A stretch of 64,000 nt of DNA, taken from contig JAFYMC010000034.1 in NCBI GenBank assembly GCA_017556805.1, positions 175,954-239,953 on the forward strand. The letters are read 5' to 3'. Every line of letters begins with the position of its first letter. The stretch's first letter is position 1. The notes under the pieces were generated by a model. That model had not been told where the DNA came from, made no database searches, and saw nothing but the letters and a program-made list of their open reading frames with translations. The DNA comes from Lachnospiraceae bacterium. Lineage in GTDB: Bacteria > Bacillota > Clostridia > Lachnospirales > Lachnospiraceae. Shown in pieces: positions 16,790-25,950 of this stretch. The position numbers were made by a program, and so were the translations under genes.

Positions 16790-18109
16790 ATGAAAAAGGT
16801 AGTGAAGTTTGGCGGCAGTTCCCTTGCCAGTGCAGAACAGTTTAAGAAGGTAGGCGACATCATCCGCGCGGACGAGAGCCGTGTATATGTAGTTCCGTCT
16901 GCACCGGGTAAGCGTCATTCCAAAGATACAAAGGTAACCGATATGTTATACGCATGTTATGCGTTAGCGGAGGCTGATAAGGATTTCTCCAAGGAACTTG
17001 CGGACATTGAGGCTCGTTATGATGAGATTATTAAGGGCTTGGGCTTAAAGCTTTCCTTAAAGGAAGAATTTGAGATTATTGAGCAGAACTTTAAGTTAAA
17101 GGCCGGCAGTGATTACGCTGCTTCCCGCGGTGAATATTTGAACGGTCATATTATGGCTGCATATCTCGGCTACGAGTTTATTGATGCAGCTGAGGTGATT
17201 TTCTTCCACAGTGACGGTAGCTTCAATGCGGAAAAGACCGACAGTGTACTGTCCCAGCGTCTGGCTAAGACTCCGCGTGCGGTTATTCCGGGCTTCTACG
17301 GAGCAAAGAAGAGCGGTGAGGTTAAGACCTTCTCCCGTGGCGGTTCCGATGTTACCGGTTCCATCGTTGCAAGAGCAGGTAAGGTAGACCTTTACGAGAA
17401 CTGGACCGATGTTTCCGGTTTCCTTGTAACGGACCCGCGTATCATCGACAATCCGAAGCCGATTACCACTATTACATACAGAGAGCTTCGTGAGCTTTCC
17501 TACATGGGTGCGGGCGTTCTTCACGAAGACGCTATCTTCCCGGTTCGTAAGGCAGGTATTCCGATTAACATCCGTAATACCAACGCTCCGGAAGATGAGG
17601 GTACCATGATTGTAGAGAGCACCTGCCGCATTCCGGAGTACACCATTACCGGTATCGCAGGTAAGAAGGGCTTCGTAGCTGTAAATATCGAAAAGGATAT
17701 GATGAACGCAGAGGTTGGTTTCGGCCGTAAGGTTCTGCAGGCCTTTGAAGAGAACGGTATTTCCTTCGAGCATGTACCGTCCGGTATCGATACCATGACC
17801 GTATTCGTACATCAGCCGGAGTTTGAGGGCAAGGAGCAGAACGTACTGGGAGCTCTTCATCGTCTGGCAGCTCCGGATTCCATCGATCTTGAGGCAAATC
17901 TTGCACTTATCGCAGTGGTAGGCCGCGGTATGAAGTCCAACCGTGGTGTGGCAGCTCGTATTTTCGCAGCACTTGCTCATAACAACATCAACATCAAGAT
18001 GATTGACCAGGGTTCCAGTGAGCTCAATATCATCATCGGTGTTCGTAATGAGGATTTTGAAACTGCTATTAAGGCAATCTACGATATTTTTGTTACCGTA
18101 GCGCTTTAA
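16790..18109 (+). CDS. lysC: Aspartate kinase
   Basis: Phosphorylates L-aspartate, the first step to lysine, threonine and methionine. The conserved start KKVVKFGGSSLA makes ATG 16790 the natural start, although the ribosome site is poor; a longer start at 16763 adds nine residues. SRGGSDVTGSIVA (about residues 185-197) is the substrate-binding segment, and two ACT domains occupy about 295-439, so end-product inhibition is expected. The 192-bp upstream gap is A/T-rich and too small and unstructured for a lysine riboswitch. The next gene begins 39 bp later. Confidence 0.95.
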   Translation: MKKVVKFGGSSLASAEQFKKVGDIIRADESRVYVVPSAPGKRHSKDTKVTDMLYACYALAEADKDFSKELADIEARYDEIIKGLGLKLSLKEEFEIIEQNFKLKAGSDYAASRGEYLNGHIMAAYLGYEFIDAAEVIFFHSDGSFNAEKTDSVLSQRLAKTPRAVIPGFYGAKKSGEVKTFSRGGSDVTGSIVARAGKVDLYENWTDVSGFLVTDPRIIDNPKPITTITYRELRELSYMGAGVLHEDAIFPVRKAGIPINIRNTNAPEDEGTMIVESTCRIPEYTITGIAGKKGFVAVNIEKDMMNAEVGFGRKVLQAFEENGISFEHVPSGIDTMTVFVHQPEFEGKEQNVLGALHRLAAPDSIDLEANLALIAVVGRGMKSNRGVAARIFAALAHNNINIKMIDQGSSELNIIIGVRNEDFETAIKAIYDIFVTVAL

Positions 18110-18148
18110 TATAAAGAGAACAAATAAGAGAAAGCGGGGTATTACAAC

Positions 18149-18763
18149 ATGAAGATTCAAAACGTAACCGATGCAGCATTTAAGAAGTATGGTAAGGTTG
18201 TAACCGGAATTGATTTTTCCGATATGCTTGCCGAGATGAAGAAGATGGACATTCCGGCAGATGTAGTGTATGAGCCGGGTCTTGCAAGCCTTGAGGCTTG
18301 TGCTTCCGCAAAGGATCTTTGCGAGAGCGTATACGGCGGTATGCCGATTCAGGTTGGTCACTGCAGCGGTAACAACAATAAGTTAAACGCAGTAGAGTAC
18401 CACAGAGATTCCGAAGTAAACATTTCCGTAGACGGTATGATTTTACTTCTCGGTCTTGAGCAGGATATCGAGGAGGATTACACCTACGATACCGCTAAGA
18501 TTGAGGCATTCTTAGTACCGGCAGGTGTAGCGGTAGAGCTTTACGCAACCACCCTTCACTATGCTCCGTGTAACTCCCAGGCAGGCGGTTTCCGCGGCAT
18601 CGTAGTTCTCCCGAAGGGAACCAACTACGACCTTGCAAAGCAGCCGAACAAGACTCCGGAGGATAAGCTTATGACCGCTGTCAATAAGTGGCTCATCGCT
18701 CACGAGGATGCAAAGATTGCAGGCGCATTTAACGGTTTAAAGGGCGAGAACATCACTCTGTAA
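18149..18763 (+). CDS. DUF4867-family cupin-like protein
   Basis: A 204-residue protein that I recognise as DUF4867, a Firmicute family of probable cupin fold and unknown activity, often found near sugar-metabolism genes. VGHCSGNNNKLNAVEYHRDSE in the middle (residues about 71-91; shown in part as EYHRDSEVN) and HYAPCNSQAGGFRGIV carry the His/Glu residues expected for a cupin metal site. It follows lysC by 39 bp and shares its terminator, so it may be co-transcribed, without an evident link between the two functions. Confidence 0.75.
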   Translation: MKIQNVTDAAFKKYGKVVTGIDFSDMLAEMKKMDIPADVVYEPGLASLEACASAKDLCESVYGGMPIQVGHCSGNNNKLNAVEYHRDSEVNISVDGMILLLGLEQDIEEDYTYDTAKIEAFLVPAGVAVELYATTLHYAPCNSQAGGFRGIVVLPKGTNYDLAKQPNKTPEDKLMTAVNKWLIAHEDAKIAGAFNGLKGENITL

Positions 18764-18800
18764 ATGACTGTATTTGAAAGAACATAACGAAGTAAAATAA

Positions 18801-18836
18801 AAGCGGCTCCACGGAAGTTTCGTGGGGCCGCTTTTT
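18801..18836 (+). terminator. Terminator after DUF4867 gene
   Basis: AAGCGGCtCCACG pairs with CGTGGgGCCGCTT around a 7-nt loop, followed by TTTTT. Confidence 0.9.
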
Positions 18837-18890
18837 GCGTGCAGGTAAAGTGCGTATTTCGTCGTTGACGCAAGCTTGCTTGCGGTTCGC
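18835..18890. repeat. Short structured intergenic element, partial match to the one after rpsO
   Basis: Begins at a terminator T run with TTGCGTGCAG, then AAAGTG, then a perfect CGCAAG/CTTGCG hairpin and ends CGCATT. The sequence after rpsO has the same order: CTTTTTGCGTGCAG, AAAGTG, a TTGCAAG/CTTGCAA hairpin, then ATGCGAAC, which appears here inverted as part of GTTCGCATT. Looks like a shortened copy of the same family. Confidence 0.45.
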
Positions 18891-18891
18891 A

Positions 18892-19743
18892 TTACATAAC
18901 CAAGGATATCAAGTACAGCACCAGCAAATGAGCCGGATAGAAGATGTAGAAGAAATACTTAAATTTCTTGGAACGGATGATGTGTCCGTTGTACATGGCA
19001 ATCGGTACAAAGGCCAGCAATGCAGCAATGTTGGTGCTGAGGAAAATGATACAGCCGAAGAGAATCTGCATTTTTTTGTTGGTACGGAAAAAGTACAGTA
19101 CCGCAAGAAATATAATACCGATGTAGCTGTAATCCAGACGGGCTACAACCGCAATGACGCAAGCTGCCAGAATACAAAGAAGCTGGCCGAGCCACTGTTT
19201 TAATGCGGCCTTTGGTGTAATATCGTCGGTAGCTTCCACACGTTTCATGCCGCACAGCATCAGAAGTCCTAAAAACAGGGTGAATACCGTGTTTTGATAC
19301 TGTGGGAAGAACAGGGAAACGGAGGTATTGTCCCAGTTGTAAAGGGCAGGGGCGTTGGTTACGATTAAGTTAAACGGAATTTCCGCTACCAGGGCACAGA
19401 TGCCGACACGAAGCAGATAGCGTTTGTAATCGGAGGTATGCATAAAGCCCTCGAACAGCAGAAACGCAAAAATCGGGAATGCGATACGTCCCACCAGACG
19501 CATCACGGTGTATGCGGAGTAAAGACTGATATAATCCGCCGGAATGGCTTGCAGTTGTTCTTCCGTGGTCTCTATGGAGAAGACAAGGCTTAAATAGTCC
19601 GGAAACTTCGCCAGCTTTGTGTATACAAGAGTAACGGCCGCGTGGTCGATGAGCATGGTCAATGCGGCAAAAATTTTCAGGAAATTTGCAGGAAAGCCGG
19701 ATAGGGGCTGTGAATTGTTTGTCATAGTTGTTTGATTTGTCAT
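18892..19743 (-). CDS. TraX-family membrane protein
   Basis: Multi-pass membrane protein of the TraX family (PF05857), named for the acetylase of conjugative F-pilin but widespread in Firmicute chromosomes with unknown targets. LKIFAALTMLIDHAAV (about 22-37) and RIAFPIFAFLLFEGF (about 88-102) are the family's hallmarks, with YPAHLLVLYL at the end. About eight hydrophobic segments. GAGGAGG lies 8 nt before ATG 19743. There are no conjugation genes nearby, so a pilin role is unlikely; acyl transfer to an envelope molecule is plausible. Confidence 0.85.
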   Translation of the reverse strand: MTNQTTMTNNSQPLSGFPANFLKIFAALTMLIDHAAVTLVYTKLAKFPDYLSLVFSIETTEEQLQAIPADYISLYSAYTVMRLVGRIAFPIFAFLLFEGFMHTSDYKRYLLRVGICALVAEIPFNLIVTNAPALYNWDNTSVSLFFPQYQNTVFTLFLGLLMLCGMKRVEATDDITPKAALKQWLGQLLCILAACVIAVVARLDYSYIGIIFLAVLYFFRTNKKMQILFGCIIFLSTNIAALLAFVPIAMYNGHIIRSKKFKYFFYIFYPAHLLVLYLISLVM

Positions 19744-19835
19744 TGATGTTTCCTCCTCTTTATGTTATGATTATATAGAAGTAAGGAAAGAATTTCAAGT
19801 AAGTTATTTTCTTTTTATAAATAAGGAGGCGTAGA

Positions 19836-21101
19836 ATGGGAAAACGTCGTTTTTGGAGTATGTTTTTTGCGGCGGCGGGGCTGATTGTGCTGTATTGTGT
19901 GTTACAAAAATTATCGGTTGTGGGAGCCGGAATTCAGTGGATATTCGGAGTGCTTTCTCCGATTTTTGTCGGATTTATCATAGCATTTGTATTAAACCTT
20001 CCGATGCGGGCGTTAGAGAAGCTTTGGGTTTCCTGTGAACTCGCACTGAAGCGGTTTGTGATAAAGCAGAAGCGTAAAAAGGCAGTAGCGAATCTTCCGG
20101 AGGGACAAGTACCAAAGGATGTCCCGGCGGAAGTAAAGGTAGGCAAGGTGAGTAATGCACTGCGTCGTCCGATTTGTCTGTTGGTGTCTATTGTCATCAT
20201 TTTTGCGATTTTGGTAGCGGTGGTATCGTTGGTGCTTCCGGAAATCGGTAAGACCGTAATGCTTTTGGTGGACGGTGTACCGGAGTGGTTTGAAAAGGCA
20301 AAGGCCTGGTGTGTGGAATATGCGGAGGAATATCCGTTTATTTACGAGACCATCACGGAGTTAAATATCGATTGGGAGACTACGGGAAAGAATCTGCTGA
20401 GCTTTATCGGAACGGGAACGCTGGGCTTTGTGGGGAATACCTTTGCGGGAGTCATCGGTGCGTTCGGTGGTTTGATTGATTTTGTAATCGCACTTATATT
20501 TGCGATTTACGTATTGCTTAGTAAGGAGACCTTATCCGGCCAGATAAAAAAAGGAATACATGCTTTTTTGCCGGAACGCATCCGGAACGGAATACTCCAT
20601 GTGGCAACGACCGCGCACGGTATCTTTTGTGCCTTTGTGACGGGCCAGTGCATCGAGGCAGTGATTTTAGGTAGTCTTTGTGCCATCGGAATGTTGATTT
20701 TCGGATTTCCGTATGCGGCAATGATTGGTGTTCTGGTGGGTGTAACGGCTTTGATTCCTGTAGTCGGCGGATTCATCGGTGCCGGTGTGGGAGCTTTTCT
20801 GATTTTGATGATTGATCCGTTTAAGGCGCTGATGTTTGTCATTTTTATAGTGGTATTACAGCAAATTGAAGGGAATGTTATATATCCGAAGGTTGTAGGA
20901 AACTCGGTGGGACTTCCGGCAATGTGGGTGTTGGCGGCGGTTACTGTAGGAGGCGGTATCGGCGGCATTGTGGGAATGTTGTTTGCGGTACCGACGGTAT
21001 CGGTGATTTATACGTTGCTCCGGGAGGCAACGAGAAAACGTTTGGAAAAGAAACAGGAGGCATCGGAAGAGGATGTATCCGGGAAAGAGACGGTAGAGTA
21101 A
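19836..21101 (+). CDS. AI-2E family (PerM/YdiK-type) transporter
   Basis: Polytopic membrane protein of 421 residues in PF01594. Members have been linked to autoinducer-2 export or to Na+/H+ exchange, but for most the substrate is unknown. Membrane segments at about 7-25 and 27-47, one near 112-133, and a cluster from about 205 to 395. The family's conserved PYAAMIGVLVGVTALIPVVG (about 288-307) is present, and IEGNVIYPKVVG follows. A basic loop (about 66-110) faces the cytoplasm. Ends 1 bp before lepB. Confidence 0.9.
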   Translation: MGKRRFWSMFFAAAGLIVLYCVLQKLSVVGAGIQWIFGVLSPIFVGFIIAFVLNLPMRALEKLWVSCELALKRFVIKQKRKKAVANLPEGQVPKDVPAEVKVGKVSNALRRPICLLVSIVIIFAILVAVVSLVLPEIGKTVMLLVDGVPEWFEKAKAWCVEYAEEYPFIYETITELNIDWETTGKNLLSFIGTGTLGFVGNTFAGVIGAFGGLIDFVIALIFAIYVLLSKETLSGQIKKGIHAFLPERIRNGILHVATTAHGIFCAFVTGQCIEAVILGSLCAIGMLIFGFPYAAMIGVLVGVTALIPVVGGFIGAGVGAFLILMIDPFKALMFVIFIVVLQQIEGNVIYPKVVGNSVGLPAMWVLAAVTVGGGIGGIVGMLFAVPTVSVIYTLLREATRKRLEKKQEASEEDVSGKETVE

Positions 21102-21102
21102 T

Positions 21103-21645
21103 ATGGGAAAGAACGGTGTTCTGAAAGAGATTATCAGTTGGGCAGCGATATTGATTGTGGCATTTGTAATCGGTACCTGCCTGAATAAATATGTGTTGAT
21201 GAAGGCGGTCATTCCGTCCGGTTCCATGGAAAATACACTAAAAATTGAAGACAGGGTATTCGGTTTGCGACTTGCGTACCTGTTTTCCGAGCCGGAGCGG
21301 GGGGATGTGGTCATGTTTGATTATCCGGATGACGAGTCGGTGTTGTATGTAAAGAGAGTCATCGGACTTCCGGGAGAAACGGTAGAGATTACAGATGGTA
21401 AGGTGTATATCTGGAATGATGAGACAGGAGAAGACAAGACCCTTTTAGAGGAACCGTATTTAAAGGAGACTCCGGTAGGGTCCTACGGTATTTTTGAAGT
21501 GCCGGAGGGTCATTACTTTATGTTGGGAGATAACCGGAACAATTCCTGGGACTCCAGAAAATGGGAAAATAAGTATGTAGAAAAGGATAAGATACAATGT
21601 AAAGCCTGGTTTCGATACAAACCAAGCTTCGGTTGGATAAAGTAA
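21103..21645 (+). CDS. lepB: Signal peptidase I
   Basis: Membrane-bound serine protease that removes signal peptides from exported proteins. One N-terminal membrane helix (about 9-30), then the catalytic Ser41 in IPSGSME and the general-base Lys84 in YVKRVIGLPGE; GDNRNNSWDSR (near 147-157) is the conserved box E. At 180 residues it is a compact Gram-positive (SipS-like) enzyme. It almost abuts the upstream permease gene, so the two share a message. Confidence 0.95.
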   Translation: MGKNGVLKEIISWAAILIVAFVIGTCLNKYVLMKAVIPSGSMENTLKIEDRVFGLRLAYLFSEPERGDVVMFDYPDDESVLYVKRVIGLPGETVEITDGKVYIWNDETGEDKTLLEEPYLKETPVGSYGIFEVPEGHYFMLGDNRNNSWDSRKWENKYVEKDKIQCKAWFRYKPSFGWIK

Positions 21646-21651
21646 ACAGGA

Positions 21652-21918
21652 TTAATGACGCGGGTGCTTGCTGATAATAGCGTGTGCCTGCGTGATTTCT
21701 TTCATGATGGAGGCCTTAAACTGGCCGTCAAACTCGCAAAGACGGGACATAAGCTCTCCCTGGGTCGTAGCGACATACTTCGGCTGTAAGCGGTTTAAGG
21801 TGTAGGATGCCATATCAAGACGGCAACGCTCACACTTGCAACCGTCTAAAAACGGCAACATTTCGTCCAGCGTAAGGATAACGTATTCTTCCATGATATT
21901 ACGTAAAATTAACTGCAT
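21652..21918 (-). CDS. ComFB-like late competence protein
   Basis: 88-residue protein of the ComFB family (PF10719), found beside comF genes in Bacillus and of unknown biochemical role; related domains in cyanobacteria bind cyclic di-nucleotides. ATG 21918 is chosen because CGGAGG lies 8 nt upstream; the ATG at 21951 has no ribosome site. Conserved features: NIMEEYVILTLDEMLP and CKCERCRLDMASYTLN, with three Cys that could bind zinc, followed by LNRLQPKYV. No comFA or comFC lies beside it. Confidence 0.8.
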   Translation of the reverse strand: MQLILRNIMEEYVILTLDEMLPFLDGCKCERCRLDMASYTLNRLQPKYVATTQGELMSRLCEFDGQFKASIMKEITQAHAIISKHPRH

Positions 21919-22015
21919 AGGGAAGTCCTCCGTTTGTTTGTATAGTCTCATGGTATCACGTTTTTGGCGGAATGTAAAGAGAATGTGAAGAAAAACATAA
22001 AAGGAAATGAATCTA

Positions 22016-23071
22016 ATGTCAGATTTAAAGAATATAACAGAGAAATTAATCGGAGAACATACGCTGACGAAAGAGGAATGGCGGATTTTATTGGAGCATC
22101 GTAATCCGGAGATTGCGGATCGGTTGTGCAGTGCTGCCCGTAGAGAAACGGACCGCGTCTTCGGGCGGCAGGTGTATGTACGAGGGTTGATTGAGTTTAC
22201 AAATATTTGTAAAAAGGATTGCTATTATTGCGGAATCCGGAAAAGTAACTCCTGTGTGGAGCGGTATCGCCTGACAGAGGAAGAGATTCTTGCCTGTTGT
22301 AAGGAGGGCTATGAAGCCGGATTCCGGACCTTTGTCTTGCAGGGGGGCGAGGACGGTTATTTTACGGAGGAACGGATTTGTTCGTTGGTGAGCAATATAC
22401 ATACAAAATATCCGGACTGTGCAATTACTTTATCGGTGGGAGAATGGGAAAAGAAAAGCTATGAACGGTTTTATGCGGCCGGTGCGGAACGTTTTCTGCT
22501 GCGGCAGGAAACTGCTGATCCAAAGCATTACGCAAAGCTTCATCCGGCCAATCAGCCCTATGAGACCCGTATGGAATGTCTGCGGAATTTAAAAGAAATC
22601 GGATATCAGACCGGATGCGGATTTTTGGTAGGGTCACCTTATCAGACCATAGATTGTATCGTAGAGGATTTGTTGTTTTTGGAACGGTTCCGCCCGCAGA
22701 TGGTTGGAATCGGCCCGTTTTTACCGGCAAAGAATACGCCTTTTGAAGGTGAGAAGGCCGGTAGCAGTGAGTTGACGTTGTTTCTTCTTTCTGCTATCCG
22801 CCTTAGCTTGCCCGAAGTGTTACTGCCAGCGACCACGGCACTGGGGACGGCCCGGAGCGACGGTCGTCTGCAGGGGCTTTTGCACGGTGCCAACGTCATT
22901 ATGCCGAATCTTTCTCCGGTAAGGGTAAGAGAAAAGTATGCCCTATATGACAACAAGGTCCACAGCGGTAATGAAGCGGCGGAGCATTTAGAACTGTTGC
23001 GAGCCGAGCTTGCAAAAGAGAATTTTACAGTGGCAATTTCCCGTGGTGATGCACCCGGGTTTGCAAAATAA
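22016..23071 (+). CDS. hydE: [FeFe]-hydrogenase maturase HydE (radical SAM)
   Basis: Radical SAM enzyme needed to build the 2Fe subcluster of the [FeFe]-hydrogenase H-cluster; it processes the cysteine-iron synthon made by HydG. The CxxxCxxC is at Cys65, Cys69 and Cys72 (CKKDCYYC), followed by GIRKSN, typical of HydE/BioB relatives. VLQGGEDGYFT and LVGSPYQT are family motifs. I start at ATG 22016, which is correctly spaced from AAGGAA; ATG 22007 touches that site. hydG and hydF follow, but no hydrogenase structural gene is in the window. Confidence 0.93.
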   Translation: MSDLKNITEKLIGEHTLTKEEWRILLEHRNPEIADRLCSAARRETDRVFGRQVYVRGLIEFTNICKKDCYYCGIRKSNSCVERYRLTEEEILACCKEGYEAGFRTFVLQGGEDGYFTEERICSLVSNIHTKYPDCAITLSVGEWEKKSYERFYAAGAERFLLRQETADPKHYAKLHPANQPYETRMECLRNLKEIGYQTGCGFLVGSPYQTIDCIVEDLLFLERFRPQMVGIGPFLPAKNTPFEGEKAGSSELTLFLLSAIRLSLPEVLLPATTALGTARSDGRLQGLLHGANVIMPNLSPVRVREKYALYDNKVHSGNEAAEHLELLRAELAKENFTVAISRGDAPGFAK

Positions 23072-23125
23072 ATTATTTTACTAACGGGGAAGAGGATTCT
23101 GACCCGAAAGAAAGGACAGAAGAAT

Positions 23126-24544
23126 ATGTACAACAAAGCATCACTTATCGCGGAAGAGTTTATTTCCCATGAGGAAATCACCGCAACCCTTGCCTATGCC
23201 GAGGAGAACAAGGAGAATTTCGCCCTGATTGACGAAATCCTTGCGAAAGCAGAGCAGTGTAAGGGACTTGACCACAGGGAGGCCTCGGTGCTTCTTGCCT
23301 GTGAGGAACCTACAAGAGTAGCCAGAATGTATACCATGGCGGAGGAACTGAAAAAGAAGTTCTACGGCAACCGTATCGTTATGTTTGCGCCGCTGTATCT
23401 TTCCAACTACTGCATCAACGGCTGTGTGTATTGTCCGTATCATATGAAGAATAAGCACATTGCCCGTAAGAAGCTGACCCAGGAGGAGATTGTACGGGAG
23501 GTAACCGCACTGCAGGATATGGGACACAAGCGTCTTGCACTGGAGGCTGGTGAGGATCCGGTAAACAATCCGATTGAGTACATTTTGGAGTGTATTGATA
23601 CCATTTACAGTATCAAGCATAAAAACGGCGCGATTCGCCGAGTAAACGTAAATATCGCGGCGACCACGGTAGAGAATTACCGGAAGTTAAAGGATGCGGG
23701 GATCGGTACCTACATTTTGTTCCAGGAGACCTATCATAAGGAGAGCTACGAAAAGCTTCATCCGACGGGACCGAAGCATGATTATGCATACCATACCGAG
23801 GCCATGGACCGTGCCATGGAAGGCGGTATCGACGATGTAGGCTTAGGCGTATTGTTCGGTCTGGAGCTGTACAAATACGAATTTGCCGGACTTCTCATGC
23901 ATGCGGAGCATTTGGAGGCAGTACACGGTGTCGGACCGCATACCATTAGTGTTCCGCGTATTAAGCGTGCGGATGATATTGACCCGACGGTATTCGATAA
24001 CGGTATCAGCGACGAGATTTTTGCAAAGCTTTGTGCGCTTATCCGTATTTCCGTACCGTATACCGGTATGATTATTTCTACAAGAGAGAGCAAGGAAGTC
24101 AGAGAGAAGGTCATCCGTCTCGGCGTTTCCCAGATTAGCGGCGCATCTAAGACCAGTGTGGGTGGTTATTCCGAGCCGGAGCCGGAAGAGGAAAATTCCG
24201 AGCAGTTTGATGTCAGCGATAAGCGTACTCTGGATGAAGTGGTTCGTTGGCTGATGGAGTTCGGATATATTCCGTCCTTCTGCACCGCATGCTATCGTGA
24301 GGGCAGAACCGGTGACCGTTTTATGAGCCTTTGTAAGAGTGGTCAGATTCAGAATTGCTGTCATCCGAATGCGTTGATGACGCTCAAAGAGTATCTGATG
24401 GACTATGCTTCCGAGGAGACAAAGAAAATCGGCGAGGCCTTAATAGAGGCGGAGCTTAACAATATTCCGAAGGAAAAGGTAAGAGAAATCTGCGAGGACC
24501 ACTTAAAGAAGATTGAAGAGGGAATAAGAGATTTCCGGTTCTAG
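23126..24544 (+). CDS. hydG: [FeFe]-hydrogenase maturase HydG (tyrosine lyase, radical SAM)
   Basis: Cleaves tyrosine to CO, cyanide and p-cresol and assembles the Fe(CO)2CN-cysteine synthon. The radical-SAM CxxxCxxC is at Cys96, Cys100 and Cys103 (CINGCVYC), within the ThiH-like fold. The C-terminal auxiliary iron-sulfur site is intact: CTACYREG followed by MSLCKSGQIQNCCHPNAL. 472 residues is full length. It is 54 bp after hydE; two hairpins separate it from hydF. Confidence 0.96.
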   Translation: MYNKASLIAEEFISHEEITATLAYAEENKENFALIDEILAKAEQCKGLDHREASVLLACEEPTRVARMYTMAEELKKKFYGNRIVMFAPLYLSNYCINGCVYCPYHMKNKHIARKKLTQEEIVREVTALQDMGHKRLALEAGEDPVNNPIEYILECIDTIYSIKHKNGAIRRVNVNIAATTVENYRKLKDAGIGTYILFQETYHKESYEKLHPTGPKHDYAYHTEAMDRAMEGGIDDVGLGVLFGLELYKYEFAGLLMHAEHLEAVHGVGPHTISVPRIKRADDIDPTVFDNGISDEIFAKLCALIRISVPYTGMIISTRESKEVREKVIRLGVSQISGASKTSVGGYSEPEPEEENSEQFDVSDKRTLDEVVRWLMEFGYIPSFCTACYREGRTGDRFMSLCKSGQIQNCCHPNALMTLKEYLMDYASEETKKIGEALIEAELNNIPKEKVREICEDHLKKIEEGIRDFRF

Positions 24545-24554
24545 GATATGAGAT

Positions 24555-24629
24555 GAGAAGCAGGCTGCTTCTCGGAAGATTTGATGGAAGATTGACATCG
24601 GATTCGTTCGTATAAAGGAATCCGATGTC
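24555..24629. other. Two perfect hairpins between hydG and hydF
   Basis: First: GAGAAGCA (24555-24562) with TGCTTCTC (24566-24573), 3-nt loop. Second: GACATCGGATTC (24594-24605) with GAATCCGATGTC (24618-24629), 12-nt loop, followed by only a short TTCTT. They could attenuate or process the message ahead of hydF; the T run is weak for a terminator. Confidence 0.7.
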
Positions 24630-24648
24630 TTCTTACGGAGGAATAGAT

Positions 24649-25902
24649 ATGAGTTTGCAGAATACACCTGCTTCCGAGCGGGTACATATTGCATTTTTCG
24701 GACGGCGAAACGCCGGAAAATCCAGTCTCATCAATGCGGTGACGGGACAGGAGCTTTCCGTGGTATCCGACGTAAAGGGAACCACCACGGACCCGGTGTA
24801 TAAGACCATGGAGCTGCTGCCCATCGGACCGGTGGTGATTATCGATACGCCGGGCTATGATGACGAAGGAGACTTAGGAGAACTTCGTGTAAAGAAGACC
24901 CGCCAGGTATTAAATCGTACCGATTGCGGCATTTTAGTAGTGGATGCCACGGTCGGTATGGGAGAATGTGAAAAGGCTCTTGTGGCGTTGTTTGAAGAGC
25001 GGAAGATACCGTACTTGACGGTGTATAATAAATCGGATGTAGTACCGGCAGAAAGACAGAACGGCTTGTCTTCGGATGGGAAGGAGTCGGGTACTACCGC
25101 TACGGGAACAGACAAACAAATACCGCTTTATGTCAGTGCTGGGAACGGTACCGGAATTAATGAGTTAAAGGAATGTATCGGAGCATTACTCCATACAGAG
25201 GAAGAAAAACGCAGGCTAATCGGAGATAAGATAGCACCGGGAGATGTTGCGGTGCTGGTGGTACCCATTGACGAGGCTGCGCCGAAGGGACGTCTGATTT
25301 TACCCCAGCAGCAGACTATCCGGGATATTCTGGATGCGGAGGGGATGCCTCTGGTAGTAAAGGATACCGGACTTTCGGGGGCATTTTCGGCACTTGAAAG
25401 GTCGCCGGCGATGGTCATTACCGACAGTCAGGTGTTCGGAAAGGTAGCGAAACTGGTACCGTCAGAGGTGCCGCTTACGTCTTTTTCTATCTTGATGGCA
25501 CGGTATAAAGGGTTCCTGTCTACGGCTGTAGAAGGAGTCAGAACATTGGAAAACCTGCAGGACGGAGATAAAATCCTGATTTCCGAGGGATGTACTCACC
25601 ATAGACAGTGCGGCGACATCGGAACGGTAAAGTTACCGGCTATGATTCGGAAGTTTACCGGGAAGGAGCCGGAGTTTGTGTTTACCTCGGGAAAGGATTT
25701 TCCGGAGGATTTGACCGGAATCCGTCTTGTCATTCATTGCGGAGGCTGTATGCTGACGGAACGGGAGCTTACTTATCGGAAAAAGACCGCAGAAGATGAG
25801 CGGGTACCGTTTACCAATTACGGAATAGCTATGGCGCATATGAACGGGATCCTTGCCAGAAGCGTGGCAATGTTCCCGGAAGTGGCGGAGCTGTTACGGT
25901 AG
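24649..25902 (+). CDS. hydF: [FeFe]-hydrogenase maturation GTPase HydF
   Basis: Scaffold that receives the 2Fe precursor from HydE/HydG and delivers it to apo-hydrogenase. ATG 24649 follows CGGAGG; the ATG at 24625 lies inside a hairpin. The N-terminal GTPase has GRRNAGKSS (about 18-26), DTPGYDDEGDLG and YNKSDVV (G4). The C-terminal cluster-binding motif is seen as CTHHRQCGD and, some 50 residues on, HCGGCM. 417 residues is normal. It completes the hydE-hydG-hydF set in one direction. Confidence 0.95.
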   Translation: MSLQNTPASERVHIAFFGRRNAGKSSLINAVTGQELSVVSDVKGTTTDPVYKTMELLPIGPVVIIDTPGYDDEGDLGELRVKKTRQVLNRTDCGILVVDATVGMGECEKALVALFEERKIPYLTVYNKSDVVPAERQNGLSSDGKESGTTATGTDKQIPLYVSAGNGTGINELKECIGALLHTEEEKRRLIGDKIAPGDVAVLVVPIDEAAPKGRLILPQQQTIRDILDAEGMPLVVKDTGLSGAFSALERSPAMVITDSQVFGKVAKLVPSEVPLTSFSILMARYKGFLSTAVEGVRTLENLQDGDKILISEGCTHHRQCGDIGTVKLPAMIRKFTGKEPEFVFTSGKDFPEDLTGIRLVIHCGGCMLTERELTYRKKTAEDERVPFTNYGIAMAHMNGILARSVAMFPEVAELLR

Positions 25903-25950
25903 CTAAATGTTATATTGTCAGTAAAACGAGAAAACGGAAGGAAATGAGCT

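Noticed and set aside
17096-18361. 421-residue minus-strand frame inside aspartate kinase
   Set aside because: Fully opposite a clear lysC/DUF4867 coding region, with no family motif; produced by codon bias of the real genes.
18892-19743. Conjugative element suggested by TraX
   Set aside because: No other transfer genes, relaxase or attachment repeats nearby; chromosomal TraX homologues are common.
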